NCBI GenBank assembly: GCA_019635285.1
Contig: JAHBZS010000013.1
Location: 1-64,000, forward strand
Direction: 5' to 3'
Length of the DNA: 64,000 bases
Source of the DNA: Rubrivivax sp.
GTDB taxonomy: Bacteria > Pseudomonadota > Gammaproteobacteria > Burkholderiales > Burkholderiaceae_C
The position numbers were made by a program, and so were the translations under genes. Each line of letters begins with the position of its first letter. Position 1 is the stretch's first letter. The notes beneath the pieces were generated by a model. The model was given only the letters and a program-made list of their open reading frames with translations. It made no database searches and was not told where the DNA came from. Positions 8,261-17,500 of the stretch are shown here, piece after piece.

Positions 8261-9478
8261 GTGACCCAAATCAAACTGGGAGCGCCTGCTCTCGGCGCGA
8301 CGCTGTTGTCTTTGCTGCTGGCCGCCTGTGGCGGCGGCAACGACGCCAAGAAGGGCCCCGACGGCGCCGCAGCGGCACCACCGCCGCCGGAGGTGGCCGT
8401 GGTGACCGTCGCCGCGCAGACCGCCCCGCTGGTCACCGAACTGCCCGGCCGCGTCGAGGCGTCGCGCGTGGCGCAGGTGCGCGCGCGGGTCAACGGCATC
8501 GTGCAAAAGCGTGTGTTCAAGGAAGGCAGCGAGGTCAAGGCCGGCCAGCTGCTGTTCCAGATCGACCCGGCGCCGTACCAGGCCGCGGTGGACAGCGCCA
8601 AGGCGGCGCTGGCCAAGGCGCAGGCCAACCTGACGCAGGCCAAGGAACTGGCCACGCGCTACAAGCCGCTGGCCGACGCGCGTGCCATCAGCAGCCAGGA
8701 GTACGTCAACGCGCAGGCGGCGCAGGCGCAGGCCGAGGCCGACGTGGCGTCGGCCAACGCCGCCCTGCGCACCGCGCAGCTGAACCTCGGCTACGCCAGC
8801 GTCACCGCGCCCATCTCCGGCCGCATCGGGCGCGCGCTCGTCACCGAGGGCGCGCTGGTGTCGGCGGCCGAGGCCACGCAGCTGGCGCTGATCCAGCAGA
8901 TCGACCCGGTGTATGTCAACGCCACGCAGGCGGTGGCCGACGTGGCGCGGCTGCGCAAGACCTTCGGCGCGGGGGCCAAGGACCTGTCGGCGGTGCGCAT
9001 CGTGTTCGAAGACGGCAGCGAGCTGCCGCAGCGCGGCCGGCTGCTGTTCGCCGACCTGTCGGTGGACCCGACCTCGGCGCAGATGACGCTGCGCACCGAG
9101 GTCGCCAACCCGCAGGGGCTGCTGCTGCCGGGCATGTACGTGCGCACGCGGCTGGTGCAGGGCCAGATCGCCGACGCCATGCTGATCCCGCAGCAGGCGG
9201 TGACGCGCGGCCCCGACGGTGACACCGTGCTGGTGGTCGGCGCGGACGGCAAGCCGCAGCCGCGCAAGGTCACGATCGGCGGCGTCGAAGGCGCGAAGTG
9301 GATCGTGCTGGACGGGCTGAAGGCGGGCGAGCAGGTCATCGTCGAGGGCTTCCAGAAGATCCGTCCCGGCGCGCCGGTCAAGCCGGTGCCGTGGGCGGCC
9401 GCCGCGCCGGCGGCGGGGGCCGCGGCGTCCGGCCCGGCCGCGGCGGCGAGCCCGGCGGCGTCGGCCGCCAGCCGCTGA
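8261..9478 (+). CDS. RND efflux periplasmic adaptor lipoprotein (AcrA/MexA family)
   Basis: 405 residues. Lipoprotein signal with lipobox LLAAC, acylated Cys at residue 23. The membrane-fusion core shows the lipoyl half-motifs (VRARVNGIVQKRVFKEGSEVKAGQ and LGYASVTAPISGRIGRALV), a coiled-coil hairpin between them (about 100-170) and a beta-barrel ending in VVEGFQKIRPGAPVKP. The C-terminus is an Ala/Pro-rich tail. It links the inner-membrane pump to the outer-membrane channel. GTG start with AGGA 7 nt upstream. First gene of a three-gene efflux operon. Confidence 0.95.
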   Translation: MTQIKLGAPALGATLLSLLLAACGGGNDAKKGPDGAAAAPPPPEVAVVTVAAQTAPLVTELPGRVEASRVAQVRARVNGIVQKRVFKEGSEVKAGQLLFQIDPAPYQAAVDSAKAALAKAQANLTQAKELATRYKPLADARAISSQEYVNAQAAQAQAEADVASANAALRTAQLNLGYASVTAPISGRIGRALVTEGALVSAAEATQLALIQQIDPVYVNATQAVADVARLRKTFGAGAKDLSAVRIVFEDGSELPQRGRLLFADLSVDPTSAQMTLRTEVANPQGLLLPGMYVRTRLVQGQIADAMLIPQQAVTRGPDGDTVLVVGADGKPQPRKVTIGGVEGAKWIVLDGLKAGEQVIVEGFQKIRPGAPVKPVPWAAAAPAAGAAASGPAAAASPAASAASR

Positions 9479-9490
9479 GGGGCGCGCGCC

Positions 9491-12400
9491 ATGGCCCAGT
9501 TCTTCATCGACCGGCCCATCTTCGCGTGGGTCGTCGCGTTGTTCATCATCGTCGGCGGCGTGGTGTCCATCACCCAGCTGCCCGTCGCGCAATATCCGAA
9601 GGTCGCGCCGCCGGCCATCGTCGTCAGCGTCGCCTATCCGGGCGCTTCGGCCAAGACGCTGGAAGACAGCGTGCTCAGCGTCATCGAGCAGGAGATGAAC
9701 GGCTCGCCCGGCCTGATCTACATGGAATCGGTGGCGCAGGCCAACGGCAGCGGCACCTTGACGCTGACCTTCTCGGCCAACACCAACCCGGACCTGGCGC
9801 AGGTCGACGTGCAGAACCGCCTGAGCCGGGCCACGCCGCGGCTGCCGCAGGCGGTGACGCAGCAGGGGGTGCGCGTCGAGAAGTCGAGCTCCAACTTCCT
9901 GCAGGTGACGATCCTCACGTCCACCGATCCGGCCTATGACCCAGTGGCGCTGGGCGACTATGCGTCGCGCTACGTGCTGCCGGAAATCCAGCGCATCGCC
10001 GGGGTCGGCCAGGCGCAGCTGTTCGGCACCGAACGCGCCATGCGCATCTGGATCGACCCGGCCAAGCTGGTCGGCTTCGGTCTGTCGACCGCCGACGTCA
10101 GCGCCGCCATCCGTGCGCAGAACGCCCAGGTGTCGTCCGGCACGCTGGGCGACCTGCCCAACACCAAGGACCAGACGATCTACGCCACGGTGGTGGTCGA
10201 GGGCCAGCTGTCGCACGTCGAGCAGTTCGGCAATATCGTGCTGCGCGCCAATGCCGACGGCTCGACCGTGCGCATGCGCGATGTGGCGCGCATCGAGCTC
10301 GGCGCGCAGACCTATGCCACTTCGGCGCGGCTGGACGGCAAGCCGTCCACCGGCATCGGCGTGCAGCTGTCGCCGACCGGCAACGCGCTGGCCACCGCCA
10401 AGGCCATCCGCACGCGCATGGAGGAGCTGAAGCAGTACTTCCCGGCGGGCATGAGCTACGCCATTCCGTACGACACCTCGCGTTTCGTGCAGATCTCCAT
10501 CGGCAAGGTGGTGGAGACGCTGTTCGAGGCGGTGGTGCTGGTGTTCCTGGTGATGTTCCTGTTCCTGCAGAACTGGCGCTACACCATCATCCCGACCATC
10601 GTCGTGCCGGTGGCGCTGCTCGGCACCTTCACGGTGCTGCTGACGCTGGGCTATTCGATCAACGTGCTGACGATGTTCGGCATGGTGCTGGTGGTCGGCA
10701 TCGTGGTGGACGACGCCATCGTCGTCGTCGAGAACGTCGAGCGCATCATGAGCGAGGAGGGCCTGCCGCCGCGCGAGGCGACGCGCAAGGCGATGGGGCA
10801 GATCTCCGGCGCGATCGTCGGCGTCACCGTGGTGCTGATCTCGGTGTTCCTGCCGCTGGCCTTCTTCACCGGCGCGGTGGGCAACATCTACCGCCAGTTC
10901 TCGGTGGTCATGGCCTCGGCCATCGGCTTCTCGGCGTTCCTGGCGCTGTCGCTGACGCCGGCGCTGTGCGCCACGCTGCTCAAGCCGGTGGAGGCCGGCC
11001 ACCACCATGCCAAGGGCGGCTTCTTCGGCTGGTTCAACCGCGGCTTCAGCGCCACCGCCCGCAACTACGAAGGCCTGCTGGCCAAGCTGCTGCAGCGCAG
11101 CCTGCGCATGATGCTGGTCTACCTGGCCATCGTCGGCGGCATCGTCTGGCTGGTGCTGCGGCTGCCGACCTCGTTCCTGCCCAACGAAGACCAGGGCTAC
11201 ATCATCGTCAACGTGCAGTTGCCGCCGGGCGCCACCACCAACCGCGCGCTGGCGGCGATCGAGCAGGTGGAGGCCTTCGTGCTCAAGCAGCCCGAGGTGC
11301 AGCACATCGTCAGCGTGCTCGGCTTCAGCTTCTCGGGCCAGGGGCAGAACGCGGCGCTGGCCTTCGTGCCGCTGAAGGACTGGGACGAACGCCACGGCGC
11401 CGAGCATTCGGCGGCGGCCCTCGCCGGGCGCGCCTTCGGCGCGCTGATGGGCGTGAAGGATGCGTTCATCTTCCCGCTGAGCCCGCCGCCGATTCCCGAG
11501 CTGGGCAGCGCCACCGGCTTCAACTTCCGCCTGCAGGACCGCGGCGGCAACGGCCACGAGGCGCTGATCGCGGCACGCAACCAGTTGCTCGGCATGGCGG
11601 GGCAGAGCAAGCTGCTGGCCGGCGTGCGCCCCGACGGGCTGGAGGATGCGCCGCAGCTGCGCATCGACATCGACCGCGACAAGGCGGCGGCGCTGGGTGT
11701 CGGCTTCGACGCCATCAACAACGTCATCTCCACGGCTTTCGGCTCGACCTATGTCAACGACTTCCAGAGCCAGGGCCGGCTGCAGCGCGTGGTGGTGCAG
11801 GCCGACGCCGAGGACCGCATGCAGGGCAGCGACATCCTCAAGCTGAACGCCATCAACAACCGCGGCCAGCTGGTGCCGCTGTCGGCCTTTGCGAGCACGC
11901 GCTGGATCACCGGGCCGATGCAGCTGATCCGCTACAACGGCTACCCGACGGTGCGCATCGCCGGCGACGCCGCGCCCGGCGTCAGCACCGGCGAGGCGAT
12001 GGCCGAGATGGAGCGGCTGGCGGCGCAGCTGCCGGCGGGCTTCGGCTTCGAGTGGACCGGCCAGTCGCGCGAGGAGCGCCTGGCCGGCGCGACCGCGCTG
12101 TACCTGTTCGGCTTCTCGCTGCTGGCGGTGTTCCTGTGCCTGGCGGCGCTGTACGAGAGCTGGTCGATCCCCTTCTCCGTGCTGCTGGTGGTGCCGCTGG
12201 GGGTGCTCGGCGTGGTGCTCGGCACCGAATGGCGCGGCTACAGCAACGACGTGTATTTCAAGATCGGCCTGATCACGATCATCGGCCTGTCGGCGAAGAA
12301 CGCGGTGCTGATCATCGAGTTCGCCAAGGACCTGCAGGCGCAGGGCAAGAGCGCGCTGGAAGCGGTGCTGCAGGCCGCGCACCTGCGCTTCCGGCCGATC

Positions 12401-12658
12401 GTCATGACCTCGATGGCCTTCATCCTCGGCGTGGTGCCGCTGGCCATCGCCAGCGGCGCGGGCTCGGCCAGCCAGCGCTCGATCGGCACCGGCGTGATGG
12501 GCGGCATGGTCAGCGCGGTGCTGCTGTCGGTGCTGTTCGTGCCGGCGTTCTATGTGGTGGTGCGGCGCTGGTTCAAGGGCAGCGAGCGGCAGCGCAAGCT
12601 GCATGCGCACGAACTGGACGGTCCGGCGACGCCGGCGGCCGGGGAGACACGGTCATGA
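9491..12658 (+). CDS. RND multidrug efflux transporter (AcrB/MexB family, HAE-1)
   Basis: 1055 residues, the usual size. It begins MAQFFIDRPIFAWVVALFI, the standard HAE-1 start. Twelve membrane segments in two repeats are separated by large periplasmic domains. TM4 carries GIVVDDAIVVVENVERIM with the two proton-relay aspartates. The second half has ESWSIPFSVLLVVPLGVLG and GLSAKNAVLIIEFAKDL with the relay lysine. It exports hydrophobic drugs or solvents driven by the proton gradient; the substrate range is unknown. It starts 12 nt after the adaptor gene and overlaps the channel gene by 4 nt. Confidence 0.96.
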   Translation: MAQFFIDRPIFAWVVALFIIVGGVVSITQLPVAQYPKVAPPAIVVSVAYPGASAKTLEDSVLSVIEQEMNGSPGLIYMESVAQANGSGTLTLTFSANTNPDLAQVDVQNRLSRATPRLPQAVTQQGVRVEKSSSNFLQVTILTSTDPAYDPVALGDYASRYVLPEIQRIAGVGQAQLFGTERAMRIWIDPAKLVGFGLSTADVSAAIRAQNAQVSSGTLGDLPNTKDQTIYATVVVEGQLSHVEQFGNIVLRANADGSTVRMRDVARIELGAQTYATSARLDGKPSTGIGVQLSPTGNALATAKAIRTRMEELKQYFPAGMSYAIPYDTSRFVQISIGKVVETLFEAVVLVFLVMFLFLQNWRYTIIPTIVVPVALLGTFTVLLTLGYSINVLTMFGMVLVVGIVVDDAIVVVENVERIMSEEGLPPREATRKAMGQISGAIVGVTVVLISVFLPLAFFTGAVGNIYRQFSVVMASAIGFSAFLALSLTPALCATLLKPVEAGHHHAKGGFFGWFNRGFSATARNYEGLLAKLLQRSLRMMLVYLAIVGGIVWLVLRLPTSFLPNEDQGYIIVNVQLPPGATTNRALAAIEQVEAFVLKQPEVQHIVSVLGFSFSGQGQNAALAFVPLKDWDERHGAEHSAAALAGRAFGALMGVKDAFIFPLSPPPIPELGSATGFNFRLQDRGGNGHEALIAARNQLLGMAGQSKLLAGVRPDGLEDAPQLRIDIDRDKAAALGVGFDAINNVISTAFGSTYVNDFQSQGRLQRVVVQADAEDRMQGSDILKLNAINNRGQLVPLSAFASTRWITGPMQLIRYNGYPTVRIAGDAAPGVSTGEAMAEMERLAAQLPAGFGFEWTGQSREERLAGATALYLFGFSLLAVFLCLAALYESWSIPFSVLLVVPLGVLGVVLGTEWRGYSNDVYFKIGLITIIGLSAKNAVLIIEFAKDLQAQGKSALEAVLQAAHLRFRPIVMTSMAFILGVVPLAIASGAGSASQRSIGTGVMGGMVSAVLLSVLFVPAFYVVVRRWFKGSERQRKLHAHELDGPATPAAGETRS

Positions 12659-14052
12659 AGCGGCAGGCTTTGGCGGCGCTGACCGCCCTGCTGGGCGGCT
12701 GCGCATCGATGGCGCCGCCGTACGAACGGCCGGCGGCGCCGGTGGCAACGAGCTTTCCCGACGGCACGCAGGCCGCGGTGGCCGCCGGTGCGGCGGCCGC
12801 GCCGCCCGCGGCCGATCTGGACTGGGCGCAGTTCTTCACCGACCCGCGGCTGAAGCGGCTGATCGCGCTGTCGCTGCAGAACAACCGCGACCTGCGCGTG
12901 GCGGTGCTGAACATCGAGCGCGTGCGCGCGCAGTACCAGGTGCAGCGCTCCGAGCAGTTCCCCACGCTGATGCTCGGCGCCACGGGGCTGTACCAGCCCA
13001 ACGCCGACGGGCGCGGCAACAACACCTACTACACCGCCGGGCTCAACGTCACCGGCTACGAGCTCGACCTGTTCGGCCGCGTGCGCAGCCTCACCGACGC
13101 GGCGCTGCAGCAGTATTTCGCCAGCGAGGAGGCGCGCAAGGCGGCGCAGATCAGCCTGGTCGCCGCGGTGGCCAACACCTACCTGACCTTGCTGGCCGAC
13201 GAGGCCCAGCTGGCGGTGGCGCGCCAGACGCTGGACACGCGCCAGGAAGGCTTCAAGCTGCTGAAGCTGAAGTTCGACAACGGTGCGCTGTCCGAATACG
13301 ACCTGGCGCAGGCGGTGACGCTGGTCGAGGGCGCGAAGGCCGCGGTGGCGCTGCTGCAGCGCCAGCGCATGCAGGACGAGAACGCGCTCACGCTGCTGGT
13401 CGGGCAGCCGCTGCCGGCGGATCTGCCGGCACCGCTGCCGCTGGCGCAGCAGGGGCTGCTGGCCGGGCTGCCGGCGGGGCTGCCCTCCGAGCTGCTGGAG
13501 CGCCGCCCGGACGTGCGCCAGGCGGAGGCGCAGCTTCGCGCCGCCAATGCCAACATCGGCGCGGCCAAGGCGGCCTTCTTCCCGCGCATCACGCTGACCG
13601 GCAGCGTCGGGCTGGCCAGCGACGACCTGGGCGGGCTGTTCGACCACCGCGCCTGGCAGTTCGCGCCGCGCATCACGCTGCCGATCTTCGACGCCGGGGC
13701 CAACCAGGCGAACCTGGAGGCGAGCCAGGCCAGCCGCGACATCGCGGTGGCGCAGTACGAGCGCTCGATCCAGGTGGCCTTCCGCGAAGTCGCCGATGCG
13801 CTGGCCGGGCGCGCCACCTACGACGAGCAGTTGCGTGCCCAGCAGGCCCAGACCGCGGCCGAGCAGAAGCGCTCGGACCTGGCGGAGCTGCGCTTCCGCA
13901 ACGGCGTCGCCAGTTTCCTGGACGTGCTCGATGCGCAGCGCGCGCTGTTCCAGACCCAGCAGGCCACGATCATCGTGCAGGCCGCCCAGCAGCAGAACCT
14001 CGTCACGCTGTACAAGGTGCTGGGCGGCGGCTGGAAGGACAGCGCCAACTGA
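12655..14052 (+). CDS. RND efflux outer-membrane channel lipoprotein (OprM/NodT family)
   Basis: 465 residues. Lipobox LLGGC (Cys 16), then the TolC-like repeated domains: YELDLFGRVRSLTDAALQQYFA and ITLPIFDAGANQANLEASQASRD are typical OprM blocks, and LRFRNGVASFLDVLDAQRALF closes the second repeat. The length fits the family (450-490). It forms the trimeric outer-membrane exit duct of the pump. The ATG overlaps the transporter stop (ATGA). It ends 16 nt before the next gene, so read-through to the hydrolase is possible. Confidence 0.95.
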   Translation: MKRQALAALTALLGGCASMAPPYERPAAPVATSFPDGTQAAVAAGAAAAPPAADLDWAQFFTDPRLKRLIALSLQNNRDLRVAVLNIERVRAQYQVQRSEQFPTLMLGATGLYQPNADGRGNNTYYTAGLNVTGYELDLFGRVRSLTDAALQQYFASEEARKAAQISLVAAVANTYLTLLADEAQLAVARQTLDTRQEGFKLLKLKFDNGALSEYDLAQAVTLVEGAKAAVALLQRQRMQDENALTLLVGQPLPADLPAPLPLAQQGLLAGLPAGLPSELLERRPDVRQAEAQLRAANANIGAAKAAFFPRITLTGSVGLASDDLGGLFDHRAWQFAPRITLPIFDAGANQANLEASQASRDIAVAQYERSIQVAFREVADALAGRATYDEQLRAQQAQTAAEQKRSDLAELRFRNGVASFLDVLDAQRALFQTQQATIIVQAAQQQNLVTLYKVLGGGWKDSAN

Positions 14053-14068
14053 CCCTACACTGGGGCCG

Positions 14069-14935
14069 ATGAGCCCCCTGCCCGAGCGCCTGCGCACCCG
14101 CGACGGGCTGCAGCTGCACCTGCGGCACTGGCCGGCGCGCGCGGCGCGCAGCGTGCTGATCGTGCATGGCCTGGGCGAGCACATCGGCCGCTACGAGCAC
14201 GTGGCGGCGCAGCTGCACGCCGACGGCTGGCAGGTCTTCGGCTACGACCAGCGCGGCCACGGCCGCAGCGAAGGGCCGCGCGGCGGCCTGGCCGCCGACG
14301 ACGACCTGCTGCACGACCTGGCGACGGTCATCGATGCGCTGCGCGCGGCGCAGCCCGGGCCGCTGGTGCTGCTGGGCCACAGCATGGGCGGGCTGGTGGC
14401 GGCGCGCTTCGTCGCCGGCGGGGCTGGCCCAGGCGGCGCGGCCTGGGCGCGGCCGGTGGATGCGCTGGTGCTGTCCTCGCCCGCGCTGGACCCGGGCATG
14501 AGCATTCCGCAGAAGCTGCTGCTGGCCTGCCTGGGACGGCTGGCGCCGAAGCTGGCGGTGAGCAACGGCCTGAAGCCGGAATGGATTTCGCGCGATGCGC
14601 AGGTGGTGCGCGACTACGTCGCCGACCCGCTGGTGCACGATCGCGTGACGCCACGGCTGGCGCGCTTCATCGTCGATGGCGGCAATGTGGTGGCCGAGCG
14701 TGCCGCCGACTGGCGCCTGCCGACGCTGCTGCTCTACGCCGGCAGCGACCGCTGCGTCGCGCCGGCCGGCAGTGCCGGCTTCGCCGCGTCCGCGCCGCAG
14801 GCGGTGGTGGCGGTGCACGAATTCCGCCCGCTGTACCACGAGATCTTCAACGAGCCCGAGCAGGCCGAGGTCTTCGGCGTGCTGCGCGACTGGCTGGCTA
14901 CACTGGAATTTCCCGCACAGGAGAGCGCCCGATGA
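14069..14935 (+). CDS. Alpha/beta hydrolase, monoacylglycerol lipase / lysophospholipase-like
   Basis: 288 residues. Motifs: oxyanion segment LIVHGLGEHIGRY, YDQRGHGRSEGPRG, nucleophile elbow GHSMGG, acid in YAGSDRCVAP and histidine in RPLYHEIFNEPE. This set is characteristic of the monoglyceride-lipase/PldB group (Hydrolase_4). It probably hydrolyses monoacylglycerols or lysophospholipids in the cytoplasm; no signal peptide is present. It overlaps the M20 peptidase start by 4 nt. The substrate is not proven. Confidence 0.85.
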   Translation: MSPLPERLRTRDGLQLHLRHWPARAARSVLIVHGLGEHIGRYEHVAAQLHADGWQVFGYDQRGHGRSEGPRGGLAADDDLLHDLATVIDALRAAQPGPLVLLGHSMGGLVAARFVAGGAGPGGAAWARPVDALVLSSPALDPGMSIPQKLLLACLGRLAPKLAVSNGLKPEWISRDAQVVRDYVADPLVHDRVTPRLARFIVDGGNVVAERAADWRLPTLLLYAGSDRCVAPAGSAGFAASAPQAVVAVHEFRPLYHEIFNEPEQAEVFGVLRDWLATLEFPAQESAR

Positions 14936-16392
14936 ACGCACGCGACCCGAACCTGCCGCTGCAGCGCGACGCCGCCGACGCGCTGGCCGCCTATGCCGAC
15001 CAGGCCTGGGAGCAGCGCATCCTGCCGGCGCTGACCGACTACATCGGCGTGCCGGCCAAGAGCCCGGCCTACGACGCCGACTGGCTGGCGCACGGCTACC
15101 TGGACCGCGTGGTGCGCGACGCGGCGGCCTGGGTGGAGTCGCGCAAGGTCGCGGGGCTGACGCTGGAGCTGCTGCGCATCGAAGGGCGCACGCCGCTGAT
15201 CTTCTTCGACGTGCCGGCGACGCGGCCCGACAGCACGCACACCGTGGTCTTCTACGGCCACCTGGACAAGCAGCCCGAATTCAACGGCTGGCGCAACGAC
15301 CTGGGCCCGTGGACGCCGAAGCTGGAGAACGGCAAGCTCTACGGCCGCGGCGGCGCCGATGATGGTTATGCGGTGTACGCCGCGATTAGCGCCATCGAGG
15401 CGCTGGACGCGCAGGGCATCGCGCGGCCGCGCTGCGTGGGCATTATCGAAAGCTGCGAAGAAAGCGGCTCGCCCGACCTGCCGGCCTACCTGGACCTGCT
15501 GCGCCCGCGCCTCGGCGACGTCGGCCTGGTGGTCTGCCTGGACAGCGGCGCCGGCAGCTACGACCAGCTGTGGCTGACCACCAGCCTGCGCGGCATGGCC
15601 AGCGGCGTGCTGCAGGTGCAGGTGCTGGACGAAGGCATCCACTCCGGCGACGCCAGCGGCGTGGTGCCGTCGAGCTTCCGCATCCTGCGCCACGTGCTCG
15701 ACCGGCTGGAGGATTCGGCCAGCGGCGAGCTGCTGCCGCGCCACTTCCACTGCGAGATCCCGGTGCAGCGCATCGAGCAGGCGCAGGCCGCGGCGGCGGT
15801 GCTGAAGGACGAGGTCTACAAGCGCTTCCCCTGGGCCTGCGGCGCCGACGGCGGGCCGGTGCTGCCGACCACCACCGACCCGGTGCAGGTGCTGCTGCGC
15901 CGCACCTGGAAGCCGACGCTCAGCGTCACCGGCGTCGACGGGTTCCCGCCGCTGTCCAGCGCCGGCAACGTGCTGCGGCCGCACACCGCCTTCAAGCTGA
16001 GCCTGCGCCTGCCGCCGCTGGTGGACGCGGCCGCGGCGACGCAGCGGCTGAAGGCGCTGCTCGAGGACCACGCGCCCTACAACGCCAAGGTCACCTTCCA
16101 CCCCGACAGCAGCGCCACCGGCTGGAACGCGCCGGCGCTGTCGCCGTGGCTGGAACGTGTGCTCAACGACGCCTCGCAGGCGCACTACGGCGCGCCGCTG
16201 GGCTACATCGGCCAGGGCGGCACGATTCCGCTGATGAGCATGCTGCAGGCCGGCTTCCCGGCGGCGCAGATGATGGTCTGCGGCGTGCTGGGCCCGAAGA
16301 GCAACGCGCACGGGCCGAACGAATTCCTGCACGTGCCCTACGGCAAGAAGCTCACCGCGGCGGTGGCGCAGGTGGTGGCGGCCTGCCCCTGA
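14932..16392 (+). CDS. M20 family metallopeptidase (dipeptidase-like)
   Basis: 486 residues. Di-zinc M20 motifs: VVFYGHLDKQPEF (first ligand), LYGRGGADDGY (bridging Asp), IESCEESGS (general base Glu plus ligand) and SNAHGPNEF near the C-terminus. A dimerisation/lid domain sits at about 210-360. The length and the DDGY variant are closest to the carnosinase/CNDP-type dipeptidase branch. The protein is cytoplasmic, with no signal sequence. Substrate unknown; dipeptide or acyl-amino acid hydrolysis is the family role. Its ATG overlaps the upstream hydrolase stop, and it is convergent with amgK. Confidence 0.88.
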   Translation: MNARDPNLPLQRDAADALAAYADQAWEQRILPALTDYIGVPAKSPAYDADWLAHGYLDRVVRDAAAWVESRKVAGLTLELLRIEGRTPLIFFDVPATRPDSTHTVVFYGHLDKQPEFNGWRNDLGPWTPKLENGKLYGRGGADDGYAVYAAISAIEALDAQGIARPRCVGIIESCEESGSPDLPAYLDLLRPRLGDVGLVVCLDSGAGSYDQLWLTTSLRGMASGVLQVQVLDEGIHSGDASGVVPSSFRILRHVLDRLEDSASGELLPRHFHCEIPVQRIEQAQAAAAVLKDEVYKRFPWACGADGGPVLPTTTDPVQVLLRRTWKPTLSVTGVDGFPPLSSAGNVLRPHTAFKLSLRLPPLVDAAAATQRLKALLEDHAPYNAKVTFHPDSSATGWNAPALSPWLERVLNDASQAHYGAPLGYIGQGGTIPLMSMLQAGFPAAQMMVCGVLGPKSNAHGPNEFLHVPYGKKLTAAVAQVVAACP

Positions 16393-16405
16393 CGCGCGGG
16401 ACCGC

Positions 16406-17464
16406 TCAGCGCATCGAGAAGGCTTGCGCCGGCTTGAAGCCGCTCATCGGCTCGAGCAGCGACAGCAGCGGCTTCAGCGGCGCATAGCGCGACGCCACCT
16501 GCGTGGCGTAAGCGAAGAAGCGCGGCAGGTCTCGTGCATAGGCCGGCTTGCCGTCGCGGTGCTTCAGGCGGCAGAAGATGCCCAGCACCTTCAGGTGGCG
16601 CTGCAGCCCCATCCATTCCAGCGCACGCCAGAACTCGCCGAAATCGGCCGCCATGTCCTCGCCCAACGGCACGCCGGCGCCCTTGGCCTCGCTCCAGTAG
16701 CGCACGGCCCAGTCGATCTCGCGCTCCTCGTCCCAGGAGATGAAGGCATCGCGCAACAGCGAGGCCATGTCGTAGCTGACCGGGCCGCGCACCGCGTCCT
16801 GGAAGTCCAGGATGCCGGGGTTGGGCGTGGTGACCATCAGGTTGCGCGGCATCCAGTCGCGGTGCACCGCGACCGTCGGCTGCGCCAAGGCGCTGTCGAT
16901 CAGGGCGCGGCAGACCTTCTGCCAGCGCGCGGTCTCGGCGTCGCCCCACTGCAGGCCGAACTCGCGCTGCACGCACCATTCGGGGAACAGCGCCAGCTCG
17001 CGCGCCAGCAGCGCGTCGTCATAGGGCGGCAGCGGCGCGGCCGGCACCTTCAGCTGCCACTGCACCAGCGCCGCGATCGCATCGCGCATCAGCGCATCGG
17101 CGCGCGCCGCGTCGGCCTGCTCCAGCGCCTTCAGGTACAGCGCGTGGCCCAGGTCGCTGAGCAGCAGGAAGCCTTGTTCGGCGTCGCATTCCAGCACCTG
17201 CGGACCGTTCAGGCCCGCCTCGCGGATGGCCCGGGCCACCTGCACGAAGGGGCGCACGTCCTCCTGCGGCGGCGGCGCGTCCATGATGATCAAGCTGCCG
17301 GCCGATGCAGCGATGCGCAGGTAGCGGCGGAAGCTGGCATCGGCCGAGGCCGGCGCCAGCGTCGCCGGCTGCAGGCCGTGGCGCGGAGCGATGGCCGCCA
17401 GCCAGCGCTCGAAGGCCTCGCGGCGCTGCGCATCGGGCCAGGCGACGGCGGGGGGGCTGTTCAT
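16406..17464 (-). CDS. amgK: N-acetylmuramate/N-acetylglucosamine 1-kinase-type phosphotransferase
   Basis: 352 residues, aminoglycoside phosphotransferase (APH) fold. The Brenner motif is VAVHRDWMPRNLMV and the metal site is ILDFQDAVRGPVSYDMASLLRDA, as in AmgK, the anomeric sugar kinase of the cell-wall recycling bypass. Its divergent position beside lptD is the conserved context for amgK in beta- and gammaproteobacteria. The partner uridylyltransferase gene murU, often the next gene, is not here; the next gene downstream is convergent. ATG 17464 was chosen because sequence upstream is not protein-like and the ATG falls at the usual N-terminus. Confidence 0.82.
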   Translation of the reverse strand: MNSPPAVAWPDAQRREAFERWLAAIAPRHGLQPATLAPASADASFRRYLRIAASAGSLIIMDAPPPQEDVRPFVQVARAIREAGLNGPQVLECDAEQGFLLLSDLGHALYLKALEQADAARADALMRDAIAALVQWQLKVPAAPLPPYDDALLARELALFPEWCVQREFGLQWGDAETARWQKVCRALIDSALAQPTVAVHRDWMPRNLMVTTPNPGILDFQDAVRGPVSYDMASLLRDAFISWDEEREIDWAVRYWSEAKGAGVPLGEDMAADFGEFWRALEWMGLQRHLKVLGIFCRLKHRDGKPAYARDLPRFFAYATQVASRYAPLKPLLSLLEPMSGFKPAQAFSMR

Positions 17465-17500
17465 GGGGAAAAGGCGCCGAGGGTGCGGGCTCGTTGGATA

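Noticed and set aside
8198-12610. A 1470-codon open frame antisense to the efflux operon
   Set aside because: Same artefact: a shadow of the adaptor and RND transporter genes, with low-complexity His/Asp/Arg sequence and no recognisable motif.
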